64,000 bases of DNA from Cladosporium sp. IMV 00045 (lineage: Eukaryota; Ascomycota; Dothideomycetes; Cladosporiales; Cladosporiaceae). Under the pieces are notes generated by a model that searched no databases, was not told the DNA's origin, and saw nothing but the letters and a program-made list of their open reading frames with translations. The position numbers and the translations under genes are program-made. Of the stretch, positions 32,007 to 42,900 are shown one piece after another. Within the stretch, counting starts at the first letter, position 1. Every line of letters begins with the position of its first letter. Location: assembly GCA_001931905.2 (NCBI GenBank), contig MSJI02000794.1:62001-126000 (forward strand), read 5' to 3'.

Positions 32007-35000
32007 ATGGCTTTATTCGGACTGAGATGCGCAGGCTGGTTCACGCTTGTCTCCCTCGTTTTTGTGAGCATCTTATCAACTTGTACTTTTGGGCAGAGGT
32101 TCGATTCCGCACTCTCGCCCTGCCCGAATAAATGTGACCTCGACGATACTTCGGCATGGACATACTATCACAATCTGGGCGACCTGGAAAGATGTAACGG
32201 AACAACTCTGTTCCAACTCAACCTACACAATGGGGTCAGTGATCCAGACACCCATGTGTCTCTGCGTGCATGTACATCTTCTGGCGGGTCCGTTCGACCT
32301 ATGGGCGCAATCGACAATCGCATCATTCCAAGACAGCTGCTTTCCTTCAACAAAACCACCCCAAGCTCCCGAGCGGTCTCCCTTACCACATGGGGCATAT
32401 CGGAAGCCTCAGACAGCAATGGTGATGCGCAAGCAGCGGTCGATGCCTTGAGTGAATATCTCCAGCACGATGTTAGGGATGTTGCTATTGTCTTTTCTCG
32501 GTCCGGATCAGCTATTGCAGGTCTCTATGTTGGATCTCAAATTAGTTCGACAAGCGCAGCAGCTGCAGTCAGCCAATTCAGGAGCTTCCTAGGTCAAGGA
32601 ATGTCTTCAGATTGGATAGCCATACAGGCCTGTGGCTCTGGAAATCGGACGATCAGCGCAGAGTTCTTTGGAGTTGTTGTAGACACGACGGGAGATGTTT
32701 CAGCGGTTCAAGATGCATTGCGAAGCTGGGATGATGCCGAATGTCTGGAAGATGGCACGACAGTGACATGGGACTCTATCGCTGTGGATGTTATCCCTGG
32801 ATCCAGCGTTTCCATCGCACCTTATCAGGATGTTAGCGGAAGCCTCGGCGTTGGAGAAAACAGCCCAACAGACGAAAATTTGGAGGAGAGGCAGGCAGGA
32901 GCTTGCCGATACACTCAAGGTAAACTATTGTCCTGGATATTCGGTCTGATCCAATCCATGCTGATTTGACAAGTACAATCTGGCGACGGCTGTTGGGCTT
33001 TGACTCAAAGATGTGGAATTTCGCAGTCCAGTCTTGAGGGGTTCAATCGGGCGAACTTGTGTAACAGCTTGAAGGCCGAAGAGGTATGTGCCTTTCAAAA
33101 GCGGAATTTACCAGATAATGATGCTGACTGGTAACCCTAGTATGTGTGTTGCTCTGAAGGCTCTTTGCCAGACTTCTCGCCCCAGCCAAGGAACGATGGC
33201 ACTTGTGAGCCTCACACGGTTGAAGCAGGGGACACATGTTATGATATCGCGGAAGCACATCAAATGACCGTCAGCGATCTGGAAGCCCGTAACGGCCGCA
33301 CATGGGGCTGGATGGGTTGCGAAAACATCTTGCTTGGAGCTAAGATCTGCCTAAGTACTGGCCGTCCGCCCTTCCCCGCCGAAATATCGAATGCCGTCTG
33401 TGGCCCACAAATGCCCAGAACTGCAGACATGGGCGCGCCTCCCAGTGATCCCGACGAATGGATCGACCTGAATCCTTGCCCGCTCAAAGCCTGTTGCAAC
33501 ATATGGGGGCAGTGTGGTGTCACTAGTGAGTTCTGCACAATCAGTCCCAGCAAGACCGGAAACCCAGGCACTGCTTCACCCGGCAGCAACGGCTGCGTAT
33601 CAAATTGTGGGACCGACATCATCACCGGCCCACCACCTTCTCGATTTGAACGTGTCGGCTACTATGAATCATATCACATCGACCGACCTTGCAATTTCAT
33701 GTCAATCTCCGACATACCTGACTCTTATACCATTGTCCACTGGGCGTTTGGAGACATCTCAGACGACTATCGGCCGAACATTTCCCCATATGAAGAAGAC
33801 TGGAGCGAGTTTGTATCAGCGACTGGCTACAGAAGAATCATTTCTTTTGGTGGTTGGGCATTCTCAACGGAGGTAAGCTGCTTCTTCGTCCGGACGTACG
33901 ATGTCATCAAGCTGACTGTCTTAGCACTCTTCGTACTATATTTTTCGAGAAGGAGTGAAGCCGGCCAATCGACAGAACTTCGCCAACAACGTGATAAATT
34001 TCGTTATAGAGAACCAATTAGATGGGGTAGATTTTGATTGGGAGGTTAGTAAACGCCCGTTATCACAGAATTTCTGCTGATGGATGATCTAGTACCCTGG
34101 AGCTCCCGATAGCCAGGGCGAGGGCATTCCTATCGACGCACCGGAATCTGCACTAGAATATTTTGAGTTCCTCAAACTAGTCCGCGATGGACTACCGTCT
34201 CAATATACCCTTGGAATAGCTGCGCCGGCATCATTCTGGTATCTCAAGGCTTTCCCCATAGCAGAGATCTCAGAAGTCGTTGATTACATTGTTTACATGA
34301 CTTACGATCTGCACGGACAGTGGGATTTTGGTAAGTCGCAGGGCCTTCCTTACCACCACATCCGTGATCTTATGAACCTAATGAATTTGAACAGGCAACT
34401 CGTGGACTTCCCCTGGCTGCCCAAATGGCGATTGCCTCCGGTCGCACATCAACCAAACAGAAACAGAGACATCGTTATCCATGATTACAAAGGCTGGCGT
34501 GAGTATCACACCGGAAAGTCTATCTTAGTCGTCGTCGGAACATTGACACTTTGCGAACCAGGTTGCGGCCAACAAAATCTTCTTTGGACAACCACTCTAC
34601 GGTAGAAGCTTCAAAATGTCGCAGCCCGGATGCTACACCGAGGAGTGTAAATTCACTGGACCTGGAAGTGGCGCTCGCCCCGGGCGCTGTACTGGTAAGC
34701 AATGCACTCAATAAACCGATTGAAGCATTCGGCTCGTGCTGAATGGTCTATAGGAACCGGTGGCTATCTATCAAACTTGGAAATCCGCGAGATTCTCGCA
34801 ACAGAGGACGTACAAGAGTACTACACGGAGGAAGCTGGCGATATCCTTGTGTATGCAGGGACCGAATGGGTGTAAGTTGATATCCTGTGAAACGCTTGTC
34901 CTTTCTAGTGATGCTGATCAGTGTTCTGTTTCTTAGGTCTTGGGCCAAAAAGTATGCTTTCCCCAAAGCAAGTGTCCCGTATCTTTGAGAAATACCTAAC

Positions 35001-36185
35001 AACATCACAGATCAACGTACGACTCACGTACGGACTGGGCTCGATCTCTGGGACTTGGCGGCGTGTCAGATTGGGTAGGTCTGCATTCTTCATGATGAAG
35101 GCAAAGCTGCTGACACCTCTGCGTATGAAGGCCATTGATCTCGATATTACTGGCAGTGGAGGCGGCAGCGGAGGTGGCAGTGGCAATAACGAAGGGGAGG
35201 GAAGCGGTGTCGTCTTCATCGATCCATCGATATACGAAGATGACAACCCTACTGCCTTCTGTCAACCGCCGTGCACATTTGTCTTCCCTCCATGGCAATT
35301 GCCGTACACTACCACAATCTCTCCAACGCCAGCCACATCAACCGTACTGAATCAATGGACCGACGTTGTCACTCGACAGAACCCTGGCGGTGTGACCTCC
35401 GCCGAAACTTTGACTTTCTCGACGACCATGGGTAATATCTGACGTTCAGGCTACCGTTTCGGCTCCCTGGCTGACAATCGCTCCATAGTGACCACCATAT
35501 CTATACCACCGATCACGACGACCGCGATCGATGTGTGGAACATTGTTTGGACCAACACTCGTGAGACGGTGGTCACACTGACAAGCAGCATCCAACCCCC
35601 GCCAGGTTCGCAAATAAATCCCTGGGAGCCTACCCAAGTTCTGTACTGACAAGGCTACCTAGTGACTCTCACACAGGAGACTACCACATACACGGACACT
35701 TCCAGTAGTGCAAAAGTGTCAACGATAGGAGGCGCAACTTATACTTTCCTTCAGGGGCCCTACCCACCCATCACTGGAACGGAGCCGGCTACTCCATCTA
35801 CGTCTATACTACAAACTTCTGGCCAAACAACTCGATCGGAGACAGTACCGCCACCAGTGGTAACCACTCGGCCGCCTCCAGGCCAGACGACTCAGCCGCC
35901 TCCGACTGGATGCGACAATTGTCCGCCCGCGATCACTGTGGAAATCGGCCGGCCAGGCCCAGAATGCCAGAGTAATTGCGGAGAGCTGTGTGAGTTTGGG
36001 TGCACTCCGTTCGTTCCATGCTTCCCACCCGGGCTAGGCTGCAACTGTATTGGTAGTTCGTGCCCCAAATTCCCGTGTTTCGGACCAGGGTGTGTAAACT
36101 TCCCAGGAGGACTTCCACCTCCAGGGGGCTCTCTACCAGGCTCACCAGGAGATTCAGGAGACGATCAGAGCAGTAGCAGCAGCAG

Positions 36186-36217
<32 letters not shown>

Positions 36218-37182
36218 CGAGATCTGCATGCCCACTTCGTGGCACAGCACCGGCATCGTGGTACCCAGCTCCACAAGATCAGGGAGTCTTCATGGGGACA
36301 TTCCTCGGTTTAGTGGATGATCCAACGACTGCGAGCGAGCCCTCATCGACCTCGAGATCATCCGGAGGACTTACGTCTAGTGAGCCGTCAGCATCACGAT
36401 CCTCTGAGCCTACTGGGTCATCATCACGTCGTCCGACGACAACAGCGAGCTCTCTTTCCAGAGCACCCTCCTACATCTCCTGCAGTACTCAAAACCAGCA
36501 ACCAGGGCAAGGAATCACAGCAGGCTACTGCGTTTGCTCAGGCTCTACGTTCCCTCAATCGACCACGACTAGTCCACCGAATAGCTGTGCCTACACCACG
36601 CTGCCTGGCCCATCAGCTACGACAAGTATTTCACGACTACGTACTGGTCCAACAAGGAGGCCCACATCAACACGAAGGCCCGAACCTGAACCTGAGCCCA
36701 CAAGCCCTACACACGTGTTCGTCACTCTAGCACTTCAACGCACCATAAGGCAGGGCATCCAGATGTTCTACCATTGGTCATGGATTGGCATGTCCCTAGA
36801 CGCAAGGGTGAGGGAGAGCGACTACTGCGACAAGGACGAATACCCTCGAGCTATAATCGATACCGTTGGCTCGAGACAGCCGCCGAGATTCACTGAATCC
36901 CTTGGGTCATTCGATCTGGTCGGGCACGATGATTGTACTTACACGGGACCCACGTATGAGGACGGTCGGCCTGTACACCACGAGAATGACGGCGGATCAA
37001 TCAGATGCGCTGATGGGTACTCCACCATTTGCTGGGCATACCAATCCGAAGACGCGCTAATATTCCCATGTGGTCCTGCGCCCATGAACCCGAGCGAGGA
37101 AATATCCCTTGGGTCTGCGTACTGCTACTATGAGGAGGGAGAGAGGGGCTACGATTATGATGATGTCTTTGGACCGTACTGA
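32007..37182 (+). CDS. Killer-toxin-like GH18 chitinase with LysM and chitin-binding domains, 1494 aa
   Basis: Thirteen exons: 32007-32919, 32974-33083, 33141-33872, 33925-34044, 34093-34330, 34395-34498, 34562-34694, 34754-34871, 34937-34951, 35011-35074, 35131-35431, 35489-35605, 35663-37182. All introns are GT-AG and all phases agree. Order of parts: signal peptide (1-30); an N-terminal Cys domain starting PCPNKCDLDD; one weak and one clear LysM (about 300-405); a ChtBD1 module near 452-475 (CCNIWGQCGVTSEFC); a GH18 catalytic domain with DGVDFDWE at about 618-625; Ser/Thr/Pro linkers; a Cys/Pro/Gly-rich module; a poly-Ser tract; and a Cys-containing C-terminal domain. This is the subgroup C architecture, related to the chitinase subunit of yeast zymocin. 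It should be secreted and cleave chitin in cell walls. The ATG at 32007 is chosen because it begins the signal peptide. The donor of intron 12 (GTTCGC) is weak. Confidence 0.88.
36169..36216 (+). repeat. AGC/AGT microsatellite encoding poly-Ser
   Basis: About 16 tandem AGC or AGT codons inside the chitinase linker. Likely length-variable between strains. Confidence 0.9.
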
Positions 37183-37812
37183 GGACACGAAAGCTGAGAA
37201 GTCGGGGCACCGTTGCACACATACACAACAGGACGTGGATGCATCTATAGATTATTCTAGCGAAGCACCTCTTCACATTCGTTAGGAACGGCTCCCGAGA
37301 CCACATTCTGTCATCCCTCAACCTATAGTTTGCACGTCGGTAATTTTCGAGAGATTGTGCATTCACCCTGCACATGGACGGCTATTCGGAGGCAAGGCAC
37401 TGACTGACGGCTTTGCCGGGTCAATGATGAACGAGCCTCCTTCCAATCGGGCATCCGGATCTTTAACTAGAATTATCCTACTTTCCTTTCTGCACAAGCG
37501 GGAGAATAACAGACATTACCCAATACTCAATCTCGCTAGTATGTATTGAACTACACTGCACTGCCACCCTTAGTATGCTTGTAGGATTCCGCACCTGGTT
37601 TACTGAAAAATGGCTGCATATAGGCCGTCTTGGGAGCCTTGGCATGTCCAAATGCGAATCCAGATCGTCCTATTCTTCCACATGCCTAGGAGCAAGGGTT
37701 TGAGATAGGCAACGAGTGGGGTCATCGAGCAAATGCCAAGCAGGTAGTCGTTCAAGCAACCTCGGCGAATGGTGGGCGATATCAAGATCATCAATAGTCT
37801 CGCGGTTGATTG

Positions 37813-38180
37813 GGATGCCCCTAGCAGGATCAACTATGGAAATGGAGAAATGTCATGAGACGGAGAGAATCAAATGTCGGTTAGAAGTTTATCACTGGGC
37901 GGGCAAGATCGAGGCGCCTTGTACGCTAGATGGTTTAGATCGCGTTGAAAGCGTATGTTATAGGACTGAGCGAGAGAGATGGGTTATGTCAAGAATCCTG
38001 TAGTCCACTTGCCGAAAGGCATACCCCTTGTAGGATCAATCATGGAAATGAAGAACCGTTATGAGACGCAAGAGTCAAATGTCGGTTACGCAGTTCTTCA
38101 GCAGGCTTGCAAATTCGTACCATCGTGTACGCTAGGCCATTTGATATAATTGTGTCGAAAGCCTAAGTTGTAGGATCAAG
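37813..38180. repeat. Two diverged direct repeats of about 160 bp
   Basis: Unit 1 (about 37813-37970) and unit 2 (about 38018-38180) share an order of matching words: a CAGGATCAA/TAGGATCAA start, ATGGAAATG, ATGAGACG, the 11-mer TCAAATGTCGGTTA, GTACGCTAG and a GAAAGC end. Pairwise similarity is moderate, implying an old duplication. Confidence 0.6.
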
Positions 38181-38187
38181 TGAAAGG

Positions 38188-38193
38188 TATAAA
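38188..38193 (+). promoter_or_regulatory. TATA box of the LysM gene
   Basis: TATAAA in the context GGTATAAAGAGG, 67 bases before the ATG at 38260. Confidence 0.5.
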
Positions 38194-38259
38194 GAGGTCG
38201 TAAAATACGCTGCGATAACACCAACCCCGCAGCATTCATCAGCGCAGTCAATTTCGAAA

Positions 38260-39701
38260 ATGTACTTCTCCACCCTTCTCTCCCTAGCGATCGCCTCAAC
38301 AGCTCTTGTCAGGGCCCAAGATCCGCCACTCGACCCCTCAACGACGGAAGACTGCATTGCTTATACCAGCTGGCCGAACGAATGGTTTCCTGAGCAAGGC
38401 GAGACATGTGCATCCATTGCCGATTTCTGGGCCATTACGGAGGAAGAGTTCATCGCTTGGGTTTGTTCATCCCAATTCTGCATGATGAATTAGTGAACCT
38501 TGCTGACGTTCGTAGAACCCAATCGTTGGAAGTGAATGCGAGAACCTCATCGAGGGTAACTTGTATTGCGTGGAAGAGGACCCCAGCGCCGGAAACCCAG
38601 GGCCGACGACGGCTCCATCTCCATCGTCGACCACTTCTTCGTCCGCGACCACTTCTACTTCGGGAAGTGGTGCCCCGTCACCAACTCAAGGCGGCCTCTC
38701 AGCTGATTGTCAGCGATTCTACCTTGTCGAAAGTGGTGACTTTTGCCAGGCAATTGTCGACGAATTCGGGACCTTTTCGTGAGTTGAAGTGTTGGCGTGT
38801 TATCATTAGTCTTCGCTCACAAAGAAGCAGACTCAACGAATTCTATTCGTGGAACCCTGCCGTCGGAAACTCCTGTGGTGGCCTCCAAGCCGGCTACTAC
38901 GTTTGTGTCGGAGTGAGCGACACTCCAACTTCACCACCCTCGCCCACAACCACCTCTGCGCCCACATCGACCGGCTCTAACGGTCCATCTCCGACCCAAG
39001 GCGGCTTGACCCCGGACTGTCAGCGCTTCTACCTCGTGGAGAGCGGAGATTACTGCGTCGCCATAGTCGAAGAGTTTGGCACGTTCACACTGAACCAATT
39101 TTACAGCTGGAACCCGGCAGTGGGAAACAACTGCGGAGGTCTGCAAGCAGGCTACCATGTGTGCGTTGGCGTGAGCGGAACTCCTACAACACGTCCCTCG
39201 ACTTCCACTAGGCCGACTACCACTGCCGCACCAGCGCCCACGGGACCTCAGCCACAGCAGCCAAACATCGTCCCTGGATGCCTGCGCTTCCACCAGGTGC
39301 AAGCAGGCGACACCTGTGCCGTCATTGCCAACAGATACAGGACGTTCACCGTCGCGCAGTTTCTGAGCTGGAACCCTGACGTCGGAAGTGCTTGCCAGAG
39401 CCTCTGGCTCGGCTATCACGTGTGCATTGGCGTCGCTGGCACACCAACCACACCGCCGACGACTACCAGAGCAACGTCGACTGGAATTGCCACGCCAACG
39501 CCTGTACAAGCCGGCATGGTCAGGAATTGCAATCGATTCGGTCAGGCGAACTCCGGTGGTACTTGTCCTGTTTTTGCGAACAGATTTGGTATTAGCCTGA
39601 GCCAGCTTTATGCGTGGAATCCTGTTCTTGGAGGCAGTGGTCAGAACTGCCAGACGAGCTTTTGGGCTTGGTATCACTATTGTGTCGGGGTTAGCAGGTA
39701 G
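38260..39701 (+). CDS. Secreted five-LysM protein, 444 aa
   Basis: Exons 38260-38460, 38516-38778 and 38831-39701. A signal peptide (about 1-19, ending VRAQ) precedes five LysM modules separated by Ser/Thr/Pro linkers. Each has the Cys-containing fungal LysM pattern, for example CQRFYLVESGDFC ... FYSWNPAVG ... CGGLQAGYYVCVGV. Such proteins bind chitin oligomers and either protect the wall, hide chitin from hosts, or accompany chitinases. Modules 2 and 3 are nearly identical, so one arose by recent internal duplication. The second intron splits module 2 but has no counterpart in module 3. The last module is the most diverged (CNRFGQANSGGTC). It lies directly downstream of the killer-toxin-like chitinase on the same strand. 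Confidence 0.9.
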
Positions 39702-39852
39702 TAGTGTGATCCAGATCTTAGGAGCTGATCGTGGCGGTGTTGAACGGGAACCCTTCGTTGGGTGGTAGAATACAGCTGGTACATATATATGTTTTGCAGG
39801 CCTTTGATCGTCGAGCTGAAGTCGGCATTGATTGTTGAGACAAAGCTGCGCT

Positions 39853-40944
39853 TTACCAAGACTTGTTCTGGCGAACTCTCCTATTCACGCCACTCACTGG
39901 CTTCCTGAGAACCATCCAGAGCATAACGCTGGTGGCGGCGCTCAAGCTAAACCATGTGAAGATATACTGCGGCTTCATTAGTATATATTCGGTAGAATGC
40001 CAGTAAATTCCAAAAAGACTTACCTGCCCATGGTTGTTCCTCAAGTTCACCTCAGGCGGCCTGCCAATGGGAATACCCTTGTCCTCACGACTGTACGACT
40101 CGAGCAAGTCCGATTTCATGGTTTCCTCGACCCAGATAGGCTGCGAACCTACGTGCTCGGCCATCTCGTAAACATCCGGAAAGTAGAACTTGCCTTCCTT
40201 AGGCTTGTTGTCAGGAGTGAACATGTTCTTCTTCCAGGGCACCCTCAACAAGCCTTCCACAGTTACAACGCCCTGGGGCAAGCCCTCTGGCCTCATCTGG
40301 TGCAACGCTTTGTCCTTCGTTATCCAGCCACGGTTGACCAGTACTGTAGAATTTGCCTTGTTACCAGGAAACTGATCCTTCCTCTCCAAAGGCGTAATAA
40401 CCTGGTAACCACTTTGTCCATCGTGCATTCTCGGCCCAATAAGCATCTCCTGGTCGTGGCGCAATACACCCGTCGCAACTACTCGCCTGTAATCGAAGTC
40501 GTGCACCGCCTCTGGGTCGACCTGCGGAGGCAGAGGGAGGGGATCCTTGAGTAGCCGATCCTCGAAGCGCGCGATCAATTCTGATTTCCAGCCCAATCTC
40601 TGTACCTGCCAACAGCCGAGAAGGAAAGCAGTCACCGGAATGGCCGCCAGAACCATGACACCGAATTTCTTATGCCGTCTTCCTGATCGCACGAGCTGCG
40701 GAGGGTTGTCGACTATCGATCTGAAGTTCGGGTCGTCACCAGGCTGCATGGACTGATTTCGTCGCTGCGGGCGAAGGAAGCTGGATGGCTTGTTCTGCTG
40801 GCGGAGACATTGCGTGCAGGTCCAAGGCTGTCGCCTCACTGCCGTTGATAAAGACCGCTTCGAGGCGGTGTCGGAGAAGACTCTCCAGAGTATGCGTGTC
40901 CGGTCCATTGTCTGTGAATGTGACCGGAAGTGAAGTTGTCGCAT
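39853..40944 (-). CDS. SHY1: SURF1/Shy1 cytochrome c oxidase assembly factor, 344 aa
   Basis: Exons complement(39853-39966, 40024-40944). It acts in the mitochondrial inner membrane in Cox1 maturation. The N-terminal Arg/Ser-rich ~60 residues are presequence-like. The first span is near 95-113 (VMVLAAIPVTAFLLGCWQVQRLGWK), followed by the SURF1 domain motifs VNRGWI and NNHGQY and a C-terminal span (FTWFSLSAATSVMLWMVL). The 57-bp intron is a multiple of 3 with no stop, so an unspliced reading also stays open. Splicing is preferred because it restores the family NNH-xQYxxTW ending and the intron has GTAAGT, ACTAAT and CAG. An in-frame ATG at 40908 is an alternative start. It shares a 188-bp divergent promoter with the UBX gene. 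Confidence 0.9.
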   Translation of the reverse strand: MRQLHFRSHSQTMDRTRILWRVFSDTASKRSLSTAVRRQPWTCTQCLRQQNKPSSFLRPQRRNQSMQPGDDPNFRSIVDNPPQLVRSGRRHKKFGVMVLAAIPVTAFLLGCWQVQRLGWKSELIARFEDRLLKDPLPLPPQVDPEAVHDFDYRRVVATGVLRHDQEMLIGPRMHDGQSGYQVITPLERKDQFPGNKANSTVLVNRGWITKDKALHQMRPEGLPQGVVTVEGLLRVPWKKNMFTPDNKPKEGKFYFPDVYEMAEHVGSQPIWVEETMKSDLLESYSREDKGIPIGRPPEVNLRNNHGQVSLFGIYWHSTEYILMKPQYIFTWFSLSAATSVMLWMVLRKPVSGVNRRVRQNKSW

Positions 40945-41132
40945 GGCATGTCGTCAACTTTCGCGAAGCCGCCAAGCAGTTCTGAGAAGGAGCAGTCTGG
41001 GGAAGGGTCTCCACTGTGGCATGTCCTTCCGTCTAGCTACGTCTGACCATGTTAACCACACACATGTTTGCAGCCGTTGTGATAAGACACTTTTAATATA
41101 TATCACATTGAAATCACCTGCACTCAGCTACA

Positions 41133-42752
41133 ATGTTCCACCAAGGCGACCTCCAAAGTGGCATCAGCACTGCCATAGAGCAACAGAAGCTCGTTGCCTG
41201 CTTCGTCAGACAAGGTACCTTTCACTCTTGCAGTCTGACTAGATGAAATCTTGACTAAATCAACCCACTAGACGACGACGAGGTCTCAGCCACCTGGGAG
41301 AATGAATGGCTCACTGGAAATCCCAGAGCAGAAACCGAGGGCGAATCTCTCATAGACGTCCCCACCGCCGTCGAAGCGAACACAGTCCTCCTACGAATCG
41401 ATCACGGCAGCAAGGAAGCAGGGTTCCTCGCAGCATTTTGCCCGATCACTCAAGCTCCGACGCTTGTCATAATTCGCAACGGGACAGTGGTGGACAAGCT
41501 TGAGCGCGACGTTGGACACGAGGAATGGACCCAGCGATTATTGAAGGCCTGCGGAGTTGGCGCGGAGGAAGAAGCGAGCAATGTTGCCGAAGAACCCATA
41601 CAATCGGAGCGGCCGACTGCGGGCGGATCGTCCGAGGGGCACGTGGAAGGGACTGCGACAAACGAGCTTGAGAACACAGCTCAGACAGACGCTACACCCA
41701 TACACCACCAACCTGAGCAGCTACAAGCTCTCCTCGCAGAACGCGGCCAGCGCCTTGAAGCAGAGCGTCTTAGACGTGAAGCACAAGAGAAGGCGGAGCG
41801 GATAGCGCGTGCTAGGGCTCGGCGAGAGGAAGAGGAGCGGGCACAGGCACAGGCAGACAAGGGAAAGCAGCGCGCTGATGGCTCCGAATCGGCCAAACAA
41901 AAGGCTCGTATCGACTGGGTGCAACAACAAGCGAAGCGAAAGCAAGAAGCGAAGGAAGAGAAGCAACGAATCATGGCACGTATCGAAGCAGACAAGCGGG
42001 AGCGAAAGAATAGGAACGAGGAGAGGAAGCAAGCTGCCAATGCGATGGCGGGCGAGCCTTTACCGGCTGAAGCGAGCAAGGTATCTGCGGGATCGTCGAA
42101 GAAACCACCTACGAGTGGTACATGCGCCATCCAAGTCCGATTGTTTGATGGCTCAAGCATAAAAGGCAAATTCGCACATGACAGCACACTCGGCGCAGCC
42201 GTACGAGAATGGATCAAAGAAGTCAGCCCAGCTGGAGGAGCCGACATCCCCTTCAACTTTCGCCAGATTCTTACGCCTAATCCAAGCCGAACCATCGAAA
42301 TCAGCGAGGAAGGACAGACGCTCTCGGACGTCGGTCTGATGCCCACGGCTACCCTCGTGCTCGTCCCCGTAGCGGGCTACACGGAGGCATATACCAACGC
42401 CGGTGGTGGTATCATGGGATCAGCCTACAATCTCGTCTCCGGGGCATTTGGACTCGCGGGCTCTGCACTTGGTTACGTTACCGGCTATGGCGGCTCGAGC
42501 AACGATTCGCAAAGCGGCGGCGGTGGGCTCTACATGGGTGGCACCGCGGACGAACAGGAGCCGTCGAACGTACAGGGCATGAAAATGGCGAACGCAGACA
42601 CAGGAGCTAAACAAAGCGGACCTTCGAAGTTTAGAGTCAAGACTATGGCCGAGCAGAGAGCTGAGAACGAGAAAGGAGCGGAGTTCTATAATGGTAACTC
42701 CCTAGGCACCGAGGGGAGGAAAGACGATGACAGCGCCGATAAGAAGCAGTAA
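41133..42752 (+). CDS. UBX-domain protein of the UBXN4 type, 520 aa
   Basis: Exons 41133-41214 and 41272-42752. UBX proteins are adaptors of the Cdc48/p97 ATPase. An N-terminal thioredoxin-like domain (about 1-130, including APTLVIIRNGTVVDKL) is followed by a long Glu/Arg/Lys-rich coiled coil (about 200-310), a UBX domain (about 330-415: IQVRLFDGSSIKGKF, FNFRQILTPNPSRTI), and a Gly-rich amphipathic segment (GGIMGSAYNLVSGAFGLAGSALGY) that could touch membranes. This order matches UBXN4, which works in ER-associated degradation; assigning that role here is inference. A TATATAT at about 41097 is upstream of the start. Confidence 0.87.
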
Positions 42753-42900
42753 CCCAGCGCTGCTATTCAATATTTGCATGGTATACGGAATAGGTGTTAT
42801 GATACGATAGAACAATCAAGCGACTGAATTTTGACATCAGATATCCAAGTCCTACGCTAAATATTCCAAACTCCTGCTAGGAATCCACAGAATGCACTTT

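Larger units (their letters stand above)
37183..38259. other. Intergenic with a diverged tandem duplication and the LysM gene promoter
   Basis: About 1.08 kb. No gene. The right half contains two related ~160-bp units (see the repeat entry). A TATAAA at 38188-38193 is about 67 bp upstream of the LysM start. Confidence 0.6.
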
